A stretch of 64,000 nucleotides of DNA from NCBI GenBank assembly GCA_963744905.1, contig CAVUUV010000003.1, forward strand, positions 1,030,785 to 1,094,784, in the 5' to 3' direction. The notes below the pieces were generated by a model. That model was not told where the DNA came from. It was given only the letters and a program-made list of their open reading frames with translations, and searched no databases. A program made the position numbers and the translations under genes. Origin of the DNA: DATFFO01 sp963744905 (lineage in GTDB: Bacteria; Actinomycetota; Acidimicrobiia; Spongiisociales; ZC4RG35). The first letter of the stretch is position 1. Each line of letters begins with the position of its first letter. Positions 8,429 to 17,727 of this stretch are shown piece by piece.

Positions 8429-9580
8429 TCAGGCATCGAAAGCCTCCCGGAGCAGGGCGGTGTACAACCAGGGCTCGACCAGGAAGGAGTCGTGGCCCTT
8501 GTCGCTGTGCACCGTGAACCACCGGGCAGGAACCCGGGCCCGGTTGAGGGCGTCGATCATGGCAGCCTGCTCGTCGGGGTAGAAGCAGACGTCGCTGTCG
8601 ATGCTCAGCACCAGCCAGTTCTGCCTGCGGCATCCCTTGAGCAACGTGGGAACCGGCGCCCCGACCTGCTCAACCAGATCGAACCGCTGCCACACCTCCA
8701 TCAACCGAAGGTAGGTGTTGGCATCGAAACGGCGAACGAACTTCTGGCCCTGGTGGAGCATGTATGACTCGAGGGGATGGCCTACCTGGTAGCCGCCCAG
8801 GTCCTCATGCTGGACCACCTCGTCCCGGGCCCGCCGCCGCATGGCATCGAGAGACACGAAGGTCTTGTGACCGATCATCCGGGCGTGGGCCAGGCCGACC
8901 TCGGGTCCGCTCCCCCCGTAGTAGTCGCCCCCCTTGAACTCCGGGTCGGAGACGATGGCGAACATCTGCTCGAAGTTGTGGATCACCTGGAGGGAGGAGA
9001 CCTCGAGGCCGGCGGCGATGGGGATCACGTTTCTCACCCGGTCCGGGTAACGGGTGGCCAGAACCACGCACATCATCCCGCCCACAGAGCCACCCACCAC
9101 GGCGTGGACTCGCTCCACGCCCAGGTCCTCGAGCAGCCTCATCTGGGAGTCGACCAGGTCGGTGAGAGTGAGCTCGGGAAACCGCGATCCGTACGGGCCG
9201 GAGGTGGCCGGGTCGATGGAGGAGGGTCCGGTCGATCCGTAGCATCCACCCAGGTAGTTGACACAGATGACGGCGAAACGGTCTGTGTCCAGGGCTCTGC
9301 CGGGTCCGATGAACCCATCCCACCAACCCTGTTGACACTCGTCCGTCCACCCCACCGACAGGCCGGGGACGACCCGGTTCCAACCGGCCGCATGCTGGCT
9401 ACCGGTCAGGGCGTGGAACACCAAGATCACGTTCTCACCGTCGGGTCCGATCTCTCCGTACTGCTCATAGGCCAGGGTCACCTCGGACAGCACGCCCCCC
9501 TTCTGGAGGACGAAGGGTCCGTCCAGGCGATGAAAGCGGGTCTCTACGACCCCCACGCCATTCGAGGAGTCTCTAGTCAT
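8429..9580 (-). CDS. metX: Homoserine O-acetyltransferase
   Basis: A 383-aa alpha/beta-hydrolase enzyme that acetylates homoserine from acetyl-CoA, the first committed step of methionine synthesis. Markers: FHALTGSQHAAGW, INPG-region NYLGGCYGSTGP, the nucleophile elbow VGGSVGGM, and the C-terminal Asp (IDSDVCFYP) and His (DKGHDSFLVE) of the triad. Length is normal. It lies two genes downstream of metY, with the alpha/beta hydrolase between, as part of one minus-strand run. Confidence 0.95.
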   Translation of the reverse strand: MTRDSSNGVGVVETRFHRLDGPFVLQKGGVLSEVTLAYEQYGEIGPDGENVILVFHALTGSQHAAGWNRVVPGLSVGWTDECQQGWWDGFIGPGRALDTDRFAVICVNYLGGCYGSTGPSSIDPATSGPYGSRFPELTLTDLVDSQMRLLEDLGVERVHAVVGGSVGGMMCVVLATRYPDRVRNVIPIAAGLEVSSLQVIHNFEQMFAIVSDPEFKGGDYYGGSGPEVGLAHARMIGHKTFVSLDAMRRRARDEVVQHEDLGGYQVGHPLESYMLHQGQKFVRRFDANTYLRLMEVWQRFDLVEQVGAPVPTLLKGCRRQNWLVLSIDSDVCFYPDEQAAMIDALNRARVPARWFTVHSDKGHDSFLVEPWLYTALLREAFDA

Positions 9581-9598
9581 CAGGATTAGGCCAACACG

Positions 9599-10354
9599 CT
9601 ACCGGCTCGTCGGCTTCCCGCCATCGACCAACCATTTCTCCAGGAGGCGATTGAATCGGCGGGGCTGCTGGAACATCGGCTCGTGACCGACCCCGCTCAG
9701 CAGCACGATCTCCGCCCCCGGAATCAGGCCGGCCAGCTCCATGGCGTCGCGGGCCGGTGTCATCCGGTCCTCCGATCCCGAGATCAGAAGGGTGGGCACC
9801 TCGATGCGAGAGGCGGTCTCGGCACAGTCGTATTCGGCGCAGGCCCCCAGGTCGCCGGCCAGGACGCCGGGGCGGCTACGTCTGACCAAGTGCTGGATGG
9901 CACCCTGGTGCCAGGTGCCCGGCTCCGGATGACCACCGGTGAATGACCCAGGCAATGACCAGCCCCCGATGAGAGCGGCCGCTCGCGCCAGATCCGTCTC
10001 GGCTGCCCCCATCAGCTGGGGATGCACCTTCATCTGGCGGGAGGCGCCCACCAGCACCAGCCTCCCTGCGATCCGGTTGGAACGGGAGGCCAGATCCACA
10101 CTGATCAGGGACCCCATCGAGTGGCCTATCAGGGTGGCTGGAGCCGCCAGACCGAGGTCCATCAGCTTCTTCTCCAACCAGTCGGCATAGGCGGAAATCG
10201 AGGTGAGGCCGGGCTGGCGATTCTCGCCATGACCGGGCAGATCCGGGGCCACGATCCGGTATCCCTGGTGAGCCAGACGACGCGACTGATACCTCCAGAC
10301 GGTGTGATCCACGCCTGCCCCGTGGAGAAGGACAACCGTCTCGCCGTCGCTCAT
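9599..10354 (-). CDS. Alpha/beta hydrolase
   Basis: A 251-aa hydrolase starting at ATG 10354, inside the metY stop (ATGA). Markers: VVLLHGAGVDHTVW oxyanion region, nucleophile elbow GHSMGSLIS, an acid in LISGSEDRMTP, and the base in VGHEPMFQQP. The substrate cannot be read from the sequence. Its coupling between metY and metX suggests a link to sulfur amino acid metabolism, such as editing an acyl-homoserine side product (inference). Confidence 0.85.
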   Translation of the reverse strand: MSDGETVVLLHGAGVDHTVWRYQSRRLAHQGYRIVAPDLPGHGENRQPGLTSISAYADWLEKKLMDLGLAAPATLIGHSMGSLISVDLASRSNRIAGRLVLVGASRQMKVHPQLMGAAETDLARAAALIGGWSLPGSFTGGHPEPGTWHQGAIQHLVRRSRPGVLAGDLGACAEYDCAETASRIEVPTLLISGSEDRMTPARDAMELAGLIPGAEIVLLSGVGHEPMFQQPRRFNRLLEKWLVDGGKPTSR

Positions 10355-11655
10355 CGGCGGGCCGCCCGCAGAGCACGAGCCAGATCGGCGATCAGATCGT
10401 CGGGGTCCTCGAGGCCGACCGAGATCCTGACCAGCCCTTCGCTGATCCCCGCCGCGGCCAGAGCATCCGAATCCAGCTGAGCGTGGGTGGTCGACCCGGG
10501 GTGGATCACCAGGGAGCGGGCATCCCCGACGTTGGCCAGATGAGTGAAGACCCTCGTCGACTCTATGAAAGCCTGACCCGCGCTGCGGCCGCCCTCCAGC
10601 GTCACTGCCATCAGTGACCCGGCGCCCCTGGGCATCAGCTTGGCGGCCAGATCGTGGTGGGGATGGGAATCCAGGCCGGGATAGCTGACCGACTCCACTC
10701 CCTCCTCCCCCTCCAGGTAGCGAGCCACGATTCCGGCGTTGCGCACATGCCGGTCCATGCGCACCGCCAATGTCTCCAGCCCTTCCAGCAAGCGGTAGGC
10801 CACCTCGGGCGACATGCAGGCGCCGAAGTCTCGCACTCCCTCGGCCCGGGACCGGGCGGCGAAGGCAGCAGTGCCGAAGTGATCGGTGAAGACGATCCCG
10901 TGGTAGGGGGCATAGGGCTCGGTCAACATGGGAAAACGGCCCGACCCAACCCAATCAAAGGTACCGGAGTCGACCAGCACCCCGCCGATCACCGAGCCGT
11001 GGCCGGAGATGAACTTGGTGGCCGAATGGAACACGATGTCGGCTCCCCACTCGGCCGGACGGCACAGGTAAGGGGAGGCGAAGGTGTTGTCCACTACCAG
11101 GGGGACCCCGGCTTCGTGCGCCACTTCCGCCAGACCGGGGAGGTCGGCCACGGCCATCGCCGGGTTGCCGATCGTCTCGGCCAGCACCAAACGGGTCTGG
11201 GGAGTGATGGCATCTGCCACCGCATCGAGATCCGATGCATCGACGAAGGTGGTGGTAACACCGAAACGGGGAAGAGTGTGGACCAGGAAGTTGACCGTTC
11301 CCCCATACAGCGAGGTCGAGGCGACGATGTGAGCCCCCGAGCCGGTCAGCGTGGTAGCGATGAGGGCAAAGGCCGCCTGGCCGGACGCGGTGGCCACCCC
11401 GGCCACACCACCCTCCAGGGCCGCCATCCGCTCCTCGAAAGCTGCCACGGTGGGATTGGAGATCCGGCTGTAGAGATGGCCGGGGATCTCGAGATTGAAG
11501 AGTGAGGCGGCATGGTCGGTGTCCTCGAACACGAAGGAGGAGGAGAGATAGATCGGGATGTTGGAGGCCCCGGTCCCCGGATCGGGGGGCACGCCCGCCG
11601 TCAGGGCCAGCGTTTCGAACCCCAGCGTGTCCGGCTTGATGCTGTCGTCACCCAT
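10351..11655 (-). CDS. metY: O-acetylhomoserine sulfhydrylase (PLP enzyme)
   Basis: A 434-aa Cys/Met-metabolism PLP enzyme. It combines O-acetylhomoserine with sulfide to make homocysteine. Seen: YSRISNPTVAAFEERMAALEGG, the PLP-binding lysine region VFHSATKFISGHGSVIGG, and a C-terminal domain with VGDARSLVIHPGSTTHAQL. Length and the N-terminal FETLALTAG fit the O-acetylhomoserine class rather than the shorter cystathionine enzymes. It starts 24 bp after the molybdopterin oxidoreductase, leaving no room for a riboswitch. Confidence 0.93.
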   Translation of the reverse strand: MGDDSIKPDTLGFETLALTAGVPPDPGTGASNIPIYLSSSFVFEDTDHAASLFNLEIPGHLYSRISNPTVAAFEERMAALEGGVAGVATASGQAAFALIATTLTGSGAHIVASTSLYGGTVNFLVHTLPRFGVTTTFVDASDLDAVADAITPQTRLVLAETIGNPAMAVADLPGLAEVAHEAGVPLVVDNTFASPYLCRPAEWGADIVFHSATKFISGHGSVIGGVLVDSGTFDWVGSGRFPMLTEPYAPYHGIVFTDHFGTAAFAARSRAEGVRDFGACMSPEVAYRLLEGLETLAVRMDRHVRNAGIVARYLEGEEGVESVSYPGLDSHPHHDLAAKLMPRGAGSLMAVTLEGGRSAGQAFIESTRVFTHLANVGDARSLVIHPGSTTHAQLDSDALAAAGISEGLVRISVGLEDPDDLIADLARALRAARR

Positions 11656-11679
11656 TCTGGTGAGGGTAGACCTCCCGGG

Positions 11680-13881
11680 TCAGCCGGGTGTCACCGTGAC
11701 CGGTACCCCGTTGAGGACGGCGTTGCCGGACAGGGGGTCGATCTGATCGGTCGAGATGATGCGATTCACGTTCACACCCGGAATCGAACCGGCGACAGAA
11801 AGACGAACTCCATCCAGGTCGTGCCCCCACCCGTAGGGCATGCTGACCACCCCCGAGCGGATCTCGTCGGTGATCTCGACCGGGGCCACGAGCTTGCCGG
11901 TCGAGGATGTGAGCGTGGCCGGTCCTCCATCGACCAGGCCGAGTCGGGCGGCGTCGTCGGGATGAACCTGGAGGGTGCATGCGTCCTTTCCCTTGACCAG
12001 GACCTCGATGTTGCCGAGCCATGAGTTGGCGGTGCGGACCTGACGTCGTCCCACCAGCACCAACCGGTCGGGATCGAATCCATCCATCTCTACCGGGAGG
12101 TGGGAGAGGTCGGCGATGATGGGGGCCGGTGCCAACTCGATCCGGCCCGACTCGGTGGTGATCACCTCCGACAGGCGACTCTCCAGCGGGCCGAGATCCA
12201 TCCCGTGCGGTTCCTTGGCCAGAAGGGCCAGGTTCAACCCGCCGGGGTTGGATCCGAACCCGTCACCATAGGCGCCGGTACGTAACATCAAGTCGAGGAT
12301 GGAGAGCCGGGGATCGTCCCACACCGCCAGCTCCTGTTTGAGCTCGTCGACGTTCCGATCCAGAGCCGAGGCGACCTTGGCCAGCCGGAGTTCGACCGAC
12401 GCCCACGCCAGCTGTTTCACGTCCACATCGGGACCGAGGCCGGAGACGATGGCGGTCAGCGTCACCAGGAGGTCGAACTCGGAGGGAGCCTCCGTCTCGA
12501 AGACCGGCGGAGAGAACATGGCGTAGTTGCGCACACTGAGCGCGGTGAACGCCACGTCGAAGTGGGGCCGCTCCAGTGCGGAGGGCGGAGGCAGGATGAC
12601 GTCGGCCAGCCGGGAGGTCGCGTTCAGGTAGGGATCGACCGACACCATCAGGTCCAGGCCCTCCAGAGCCTGGGCCAACCGATCGGAGTCGGGGCTGGTG
12701 ATCACCGGATTGCCGGCCACGACGAACATCGCCCGAACCTGCTCATCACCCGGGGTGAGGATCTCATCGGCTATCGTCACGGCGGGCAGCTCTCCCAGGA
12801 CTTCGGGCAGCTCTCTCACCCGCGAGAGCCAGCGTCCAGTCTGGAAGGGCCGCCTGGAGCGTCGGGCGGGCGCTGCCGCCGACTTGGGGAACATGGCTCC
12901 CCCGGCCCGGTCGAGGTTGCCGGTGAGCACGTTGAGGACGTCGACTGCCCAGGCGGCGACGGTGCCGAACCGCACGGTGTGGGTGCCGATTCGCCCATAG
13001 ACGCATCCGCGCTCGGCGCCGGCCAGTTCCTCGGCGGCCCGGATGATGAGCCCGGCGTCGATCCCGCACACGGCGGCTGCTTGCTCAACTGTGATTGCCG
13101 AGGTTGCCTCCCGCACCCCATCCAGGCCGGCCACCTTCCCTTCCAGATGACCCAGATCCACCAGATCGTTGGCAAACAGATGGTTGATCATCGCCACCAG
13201 CAGGATGGCGTCGGTCCCGGGACGGATGGGGAGGTGCAGGTCGGAATTGGCGGCGGTTCTGGTGAGACGGGGATCGACCACGACTACCCGCCCTCCACGC
13301 CGTCTGATCGCCTCCAGCCGTCCGGGCCAGTCGGGGGCGGTGGCCAGGCTGCCGTTGGACTCGTAGGGATTGGCTCCCAGGATCAGCAGGTAGTCGGTCC
13401 GATCCAGGTCGGGGACGGGGATGGTGCCGGGATGCCCGAACATGTAGCCGCAGGAAACGTGCTTGGGCATCTGATCGAGGGTCGAGGCAGAGAAGACGTT
13501 GCGGGTCCCCAAGGCTCTGATGAATGGACGCAGCGCCAGAGCACTGTCGAGCTGATGGGCGTTGGGGTTTCCGATGTAGACCCCCACCGCATTCCGGCCA
13601 TGTGCACCGACCACCGCCTCGAAGCGTTCGGCGATGAAGGCGTAGGCCTCAGGCCACGAAACCGTCTCCCACTCCCCCTCCCGTTTCAGCAGAGGGACAC
13701 GAAGGCGGTCCGGGTCATCGTGGAGACGGCCCAGGGTGGTTCCCTTGGGGCAGATGAAACCGCTCGAGAACACGTTGTCGCGGTCACCCCGTATCACCCT
13801 GACCCGATCCCCCTCCAGGGTCAGCTCCAATCCACAGGTGGCCTCACACAGGGGGCAGGTCCGATAGGCCTTGGTCGTCAT
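11680..13881 (-). CDS. Molybdopterin-dependent oxidoreductase with 4Fe-4S site
   Basis: A 733-aa member of the DMSO reductase superfamily. The N-terminal CPLCEATCGLEL ... FICPKG supplies the four cysteines of a 4Fe-4S cluster. Next are the molybdopterin domain (LLILGANPYESNGS, VVVVDPRLTRTA, NVLTGNLDRAGGAMFP) and the C-terminal dinucleotide-binding domain (LVGRRQVRTANSWLGN, SMPYGWGHD). No Tat signal is seen, so it is probably cytoplasmic. The substrate is not predictable; it resembles stand-alone formate dehydrogenase H/thiosulfate-reductase-like proteins. It is first in the run with metY and metX. Confidence 0.88.
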   Translation of the reverse strand: MTTKAYRTCPLCEATCGLELTLEGDRVRVIRGDRDNVFSSGFICPKGTTLGRLHDDPDRLRVPLLKREGEWETVSWPEAYAFIAERFEAVVGAHGRNAVGVYIGNPNAHQLDSALALRPFIRALGTRNVFSASTLDQMPKHVSCGYMFGHPGTIPVPDLDRTDYLLILGANPYESNGSLATAPDWPGRLEAIRRRGGRVVVVDPRLTRTAANSDLHLPIRPGTDAILLVAMINHLFANDLVDLGHLEGKVAGLDGVREATSAITVEQAAAVCGIDAGLIIRAAEELAGAERGCVYGRIGTHTVRFGTVAAWAVDVLNVLTGNLDRAGGAMFPKSAAAPARRSRRPFQTGRWLSRVRELPEVLGELPAVTIADEILTPGDEQVRAMFVVAGNPVITSPDSDRLAQALEGLDLMVSVDPYLNATSRLADVILPPPSALERPHFDVAFTALSVRNYAMFSPPVFETEAPSEFDLLVTLTAIVSGLGPDVDVKQLAWASVELRLAKVASALDRNVDELKQELAVWDDPRLSILDLMLRTGAYGDGFGSNPGGLNLALLAKEPHGMDLGPLESRLSEVITTESGRIELAPAPIIADLSHLPVEMDGFDPDRLVLVGRRQVRTANSWLGNIEVLVKGKDACTLQVHPDDAARLGLVDGGPATLTSSTGKLVAPVEITDEIRSGVVSMPYGWGHDLDGVRLSVAGSIPGVNVNRIISTDQIDPLSGNAVLNGVPVTVTPG

Positions 13882-13927
13882 ACCCCCAAGCTACACCTCG
13901 CGGCCGATGAGGGGGCAGAGGTGGCCG

Positions 13928-14590
13928 TCAGTGCTTCACCTCTATCCCCCCAAACAGGGCCACCGCCTGAACGTCGAGGCTGGGAGCGTCGACTGCGAGG
14001 CTCTCCTTGGTGGTGATGTTGTCGAAACCACCGAAGAGCGGGAAACCATGCACCACCACCTTCCAGCCCTGGGGTACCGCGATCTCCACGCCGCCGAAAG
14101 CGGTGAAGACGTCCAGAGACGCGCCCGGGGCCAGCTGAGCGTTGCGCAGGTCGACCTCCGCCCCTCCAAACATCGCCGACACGGAGCCACCCGAGAAGTG
14201 CTGGGAGTGGTTGGCCACTTCTATGCCCGAGAAGATGGCGAAGTGCTCGATGCGGTCGTCCCGGGTCGTTCTTCCCCGCCCGGAGCTGCGACCAAACAGG
14301 AACGAGAGCCCGATGACGATCAGGATCGCCGGCCAGACGAACTGCCACAGATTGGCCTCGACCGCACCGGTGGTCCCCAACAGGATCACCCCGGCGATGA
14401 TGAAGATGATCAGCGGGGCCATCCATCTGGTGGGGTTGCTGACGAACATGATCGCCGCAGCCACCATGAAGATCAGCGGCCACCAGGCGGCGATTATGTC
14501 ACCGGCGTTGAGAACGTCGGCGGCGTCGAGCGCCAGCAGAGCTCCCAGGGTGACCAGGATCACTCCGACGAAGAGGCGTCCGTAGTTCAT
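13928..14590 (-). CDS. LiaF/DUF1707-like membrane protein
   Basis: A 220-aa protein. Residues ~5-105 hold four hydrophobic segments (GVILVTLGALLAL, WPLIFMVAAAIMFV, PLIIFIIAGVILL, WPAILIVIGLSFLFG). The C-terminal part is a beta-helix-like domain with repeated patches (FSGIEVANHS, MFGGAEVDLR, FGGVEIAVPQGW, FGGIEVKH) typical of the LiaF C-terminal family. Such proteins take part in cell-envelope stress sensing; no LiaRS pair is adjacent. Confidence 0.8.
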   Translation of the reverse strand: MNYGRLFVGVILVTLGALLALDAADVLNAGDIIAAWWPLIFMVAAAIMFVSNPTRWMAPLIIFIIAGVILLGTTGAVEANLWQFVWPAILIVIGLSFLFGRSSGRGRTTRDDRIEHFAIFSGIEVANHSQHFSGGSVSAMFGGAEVDLRNAQLAPGASLDVFTAFGGVEIAVPQGWKVVVHGFPLFGGFDNITTKESLAVDAPSLDVQAVALFGGIEVKH

Positions 14591-14611
14591 GCCTCCCTCT
14601 CTTTCAGATCG

Positions 14612-15619
14612 TTACGGGTTGGCGTGGTGGGCATGGAGCTTGGACAGGTCTTCGAGTTGCTCCACGGCGGTGGCCAGGTGGCCTTGAGCTGCGAAGGCGT
14701 GGGCTGCTCCTCCCCCACCGTCCCCTGCCTGCATCTGATGGGCAGCGGTGCGGGCATGGGCGGCGGCCTGTTCGGCCGACTCGGCCACCCTCAGATAGGC
14801 GGCAGCAGCATCGGCCAACAGCGGCGGGATCGACGGCTGGTGGTCGGACTCGACCACCGTGGGCTCGGCCACGTGCCGGGGCGGTCCGGCGGCGATCACT
14901 TCACGGGCCTCATCCAGGCTGAACCGCCCCTGGGTGACCTCGCGTCCCACCACGACACCGGCCACGGTACGGCCGTGGATCGACAGCGACAGCAGACGGC
15001 GCAGATCCTCGAGGTCGCGTACCCCGCCGGCGGCGATGATCGGCTCCTCCACCGTGGCCAGGGCCTCGGCCAGGATCTGGATGTTGGTGGTCTCGGTCAG
15101 TATGTCGCGACCCACCTCACTGACCATGAACGCCGCCGCCCCCGCCGATGACATCTCGATCAGGACTTCCTCCAGGTAACGGCCCGAGTTCTTGGTCCAA
15201 CCCCTGGTGGCGATCTCCTCGTCGGGCCGCACATCGAGGGATACGGCCACCCGTCCCGCGAACTCCCGGCACAGGTCCCAGACCATGTTCTGGTCCTCGA
15301 TGGCGGCAGTTCCCATCACGATGCGCCAGGCGCCACGGTCGAGAAGCCGGGCCGCCTCGACGTGGGAGCGAATCCCCCCGGCGATCTGCACCTGGCCTTC
15401 GGCGGTGTCGATGATCTCATCGATCAAGGCTCGATTGCGGTGATCGTCGAAAGCCGCCGCGTCCAGATCCACCACATGCACGTGATCGGCGCCCTGACCG
15501 AACCAGTTGTTGACCCGCCCCACCGGGTCGTTATGGAGGGCGATGGCATCGTGGACGTCACCCCGGGGCAGGCGGACGGCGCGACCCTCGAGGATGTTGA
15601 CTCGGGCGTAGAGATCCAT
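14612..15619 (-). CDS. HisA-like TIM-barrel isomerase with helical C-terminal extension
   Basis: A 335-aa protein. Residues ~1-245 are a HisA/HisF-type barrel: MDLYARVNILEGRAVRL, VDLDAAAFDDHRN, VQIAGGIRS, VMGTAAIED, and IIAAGGVRDLEDL. HisA isomerises ProFAR in histidine synthesis. The catalytic region is recognisable, but no other his genes are near. A ~85-residue alanine-rich tail follows (ADAAAAYLRVAESAEQAAAH, then histidine- and glycine-rich sequence), which HisA normally lacks. ATG 15619 was chosen because MDLY aligns with the normal HisA start; ATG 15625 is two codons upstream. Confidence 0.75.
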   Translation of the reverse strand: MDLYARVNILEGRAVRLPRGDVHDAIALHNDPVGRVNNWFGQGADHVHVVDLDAAAFDDHRNRALIDEIIDTAEGQVQIAGGIRSHVEAARLLDRGAWRIVMGTAAIEDQNMVWDLCREFAGRVAVSLDVRPDEEIATRGWTKNSGRYLEEVLIEMSSAGAAAFMVSEVGRDILTETTNIQILAEALATVEEPIIAAGGVRDLEDLRRLLSLSIHGRTVAGVVVGREVTQGRFSLDEAREVIAAGPPRHVAEPTVVESDHQPSIPPLLADAAAAYLRVAESAEQAAAHARTAAHQMQAGDGGGGAAHAFAAQGHLATAVEQLEDLSKLHAHHANP

Positions 15620-15748
15620 GCCCATACCGTATCCGAACCAACCAGACGGTGGTGACGAGAATGTAACGATTCCCTTCGCCGACCCGTCCAAAGTGGGTAT
15701 GCGGGCACGAACCGCCTACCGTTTGACTGAACCCATTTGAGGATCCCC

Positions 15749-16645
15749 ATGGCCCATAACGCCAACGCAGAGCTCATCGAGGCTCTGGAGCCCACCGTTG
15801 CCCAACTGCTCACCGAACATCGCGAACGCCGCCGACACTGGTATTTCCACGATTTGATTCCCTGGGAGCAGGGTCGCAGCTTCGTCAAAGAGCCCTGGGA
15901 AGAGTCGCAGGCCACGATCAACGAGCGGGCCCGGACCTCGCTGGTGCTGAACCTGCTCACCGAGGACAACCTGCCCTACTACCACGTTGCATTGGAGAAA
16001 TACCTGCCCGAGGGCTCGGTGTGGCGGGAGTGGAACGGGCTGTGGACGGCCGAGGAGGCCCAGCACTCGATCGCCATACGCTCCTACCTCCTCACCAGCC
16101 GCAACTGTGATCCGATGGAGCTGGAGGACGACCGTATGGCCACCATGCAGGCCGGCTACCAGCCTCACTTCGCCCATATCGCCGAGCTGTTCGCATATAC
16201 GTCCGCCCAGGAGCTGGCGACCCGGGTCTCACACCGCAACGCCGGCAAGATCACCGAGGACGAGACCGCCTTCGAGCTGATGCGCAACATCGCCGCCGAC
16301 GAGAACCATCACTTCATGTTCTACAAGGGCGTCATGCAGGCCATGCTCGAGATCCAGCCCGCCGCCGCCCTGGAGGGCATCTACCGCACCATGAAGAACT
16401 TCCAGATGCCGGGGATCGGCATTCCCGGGTTTCTGCGCCGGTCGGTGGAGATCGCCAGGGCGGGCGTCTACAACCTGCGGGTCCACCACGACAGCGTATT
16501 GATGCCGCTCCTCTCCCAGTGGAAGATCGCCGATCTCTCCCGGCTCGACGCGGTCGCCACCGAATTTCAGGAGAAGGTGATGGCCCTCCCGGCCGAGATC
16601 ATGCGACGAGCCGAAAGGTTCGAGGCCCGCTTCGGCACCGCCTGA
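15749..16645 (+). CDS. Soluble acyl-ACP desaturase (DesA-type)
   Basis: A 298-aa diiron desaturase of the plant/mycobacterial acyl-ACP type. Iron ligands are visible in LLTEDNLPYYH, the E-x-x-H of WTAEEAQHSIAIR, and the E-x-x-H of DENHHFMFY. It would introduce a double bond into ACP-bound fatty acids using ferredoxin and O2. Start ATG 15749 follows a GAGGAT Shine-Dalgarno; a TTG four codons upstream is less likely. Divergent from the HisA-like gene. Confidence 0.9.
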   Translation: MAHNANAELIEALEPTVAQLLTEHRERRRHWYFHDLIPWEQGRSFVKEPWEESQATINERARTSLVLNLLTEDNLPYYHVALEKYLPEGSVWREWNGLWTAEEAQHSIAIRSYLLTSRNCDPMELEDDRMATMQAGYQPHFAHIAELFAYTSAQELATRVSHRNAGKITEDETAFELMRNIAADENHHFMFYKGVMQAMLEIQPAAALEGIYRTMKNFQMPGIGIPGFLRRSVEIARAGVYNLRVHHDSVLMPLLSQWKIADLSRLDAVATEFQEKVMALPAEIMRRAERFEARFGTA

Positions 16646-17662
16646 TCAGCCCTTTCTTTCCTCGTGCCCGCCGAACTGGCGGCGCATGGCCGAAAGGAGT
16701 TTGTCCCCGTAGTCGCCCTGATCACGGGAATAGAAACGCTGGTGGAGGGCGGAGGCGATGACGTTGGCCGGAACTCCCTCGTCGACCGCCGCCTGCAAGG
16801 TCCATCGTCCCTCCCCCGAGTCGGAGACGCGCCCGGCGTAGTTGGTCAGGTCGGCGTCCTCGCACAGGGCGGCCGCGGTCAGATCCAGCAGCCACGAGGC
16901 GATGACCGTGCCCCTCCGCCACAGCTCTGCCACCCGGTCGATGGGTAGGTCGAACTGGTAGTACTGGGGCTGGTGTAGCGGCGCAGTCTCGGCATCATCC
17001 TTGCGCTTCTCCGATCCGATGTCCGCTCTTTCGAGGATCGAGAACCCCTCGGCGAGCGCAGCCATCAGCCCGTACTCGACCCCGTTGTGCACCATCTTGA
17101 CGAAGTGGCCCGCACCGGCCGGTCCACAGTGGAGCCAACCCTGCTCTTCCGGCGCCGGATCACCGCTGCGTCCCGGCGTTCGTGCAGCCGCCTCCAGACC
17201 GGGCGCCAGCGCCCTGAAAACGGGAGCAAGCCTCTCCACCGGCTCGGATTCTCCCCCGATCATCAGGCAATAGCCCCTGTCCAGGCCCCACACGCCTCCC
17301 GACACGCCCACGTCGAGATAGTGAAGACCCGACGGGGCGAGCCTCTGTGCCCGGTCGACGTCGTCGCGATAGAAGCTGTTTCCACCATCGATGACGGCGT
17401 CTCCTTCGGCGAGGTGGGGCCGCAGCGCCTCGATGGTCGAATCGACGTAGGCGGCGGGGAGCATGATCCAGACGTTGCGGGGCGGGTCCAGGGCTGAGGC
17501 CAGGGCCTCCAGCGAAGACACACCCTCGATCACCCCCTCGTCCGCCAGCCCCTGACGGGCCTCGGCGTCGATGTCGTAGCCAACCACGTCATGGCCGGCT
17601 TTCTGCAGGCGCCGGGACATGTTGGCGCCCATCCGTCCCAGGCCGATCATTCCCAGTTGCAT
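16646..17662 (-). CDS. gnd: 6-phosphogluconate dehydrogenase, decarboxylating (short form)
   Basis: A 338-aa enzyme of the short GntZ/YqeC class, which makes ribulose-5-phosphate, CO2 and NAD(P)H. Markers: N-terminal Rossmann GLGRMGANM, VIDGGNSFYRDD, GVSGGVWGLDRGYCLMIGG, and GPAGAGHFVKMVHNGVEYG, holding the catalytic Lys and the substrate-binding Asn. Its stop is immediately next to the desaturase stop, so the two genes converge with no gap. Confidence 0.93.
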   Translation of the reverse strand: MQLGMIGLGRMGANMSRRLQKAGHDVVGYDIDAEARQGLADEGVIEGVSSLEALASALDPPRNVWIMLPAAYVDSTIEALRPHLAEGDAVIDGGNSFYRDDVDRAQRLAPSGLHYLDVGVSGGVWGLDRGYCLMIGGESEPVERLAPVFRALAPGLEAAARTPGRSGDPAPEEQGWLHCGPAGAGHFVKMVHNGVEYGLMAALAEGFSILERADIGSEKRKDDAETAPLHQPQYYQFDLPIDRVAELWRRGTVIASWLLDLTAAALCEDADLTNYAGRVSDSGEGRWTLQAAVDEGVPANVIASALHQRFYSRDQGDYGDKLLSAMRRQFGGHEERKG

Positions 17663-17727
17663 CTGTGAACCTTTCCAAACCGCGGCGATCCGAGCCTATC
17701 CCGACCCCGGGGTACCGGCACCCCGGT

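Noticed and set aside
12562..14016. Long plus-strand open frame opposite the molybdopterin oxidoreductase
   Set aside because: Antisense to a full-length enzyme with clear cofactor motifs; no domain of its own.
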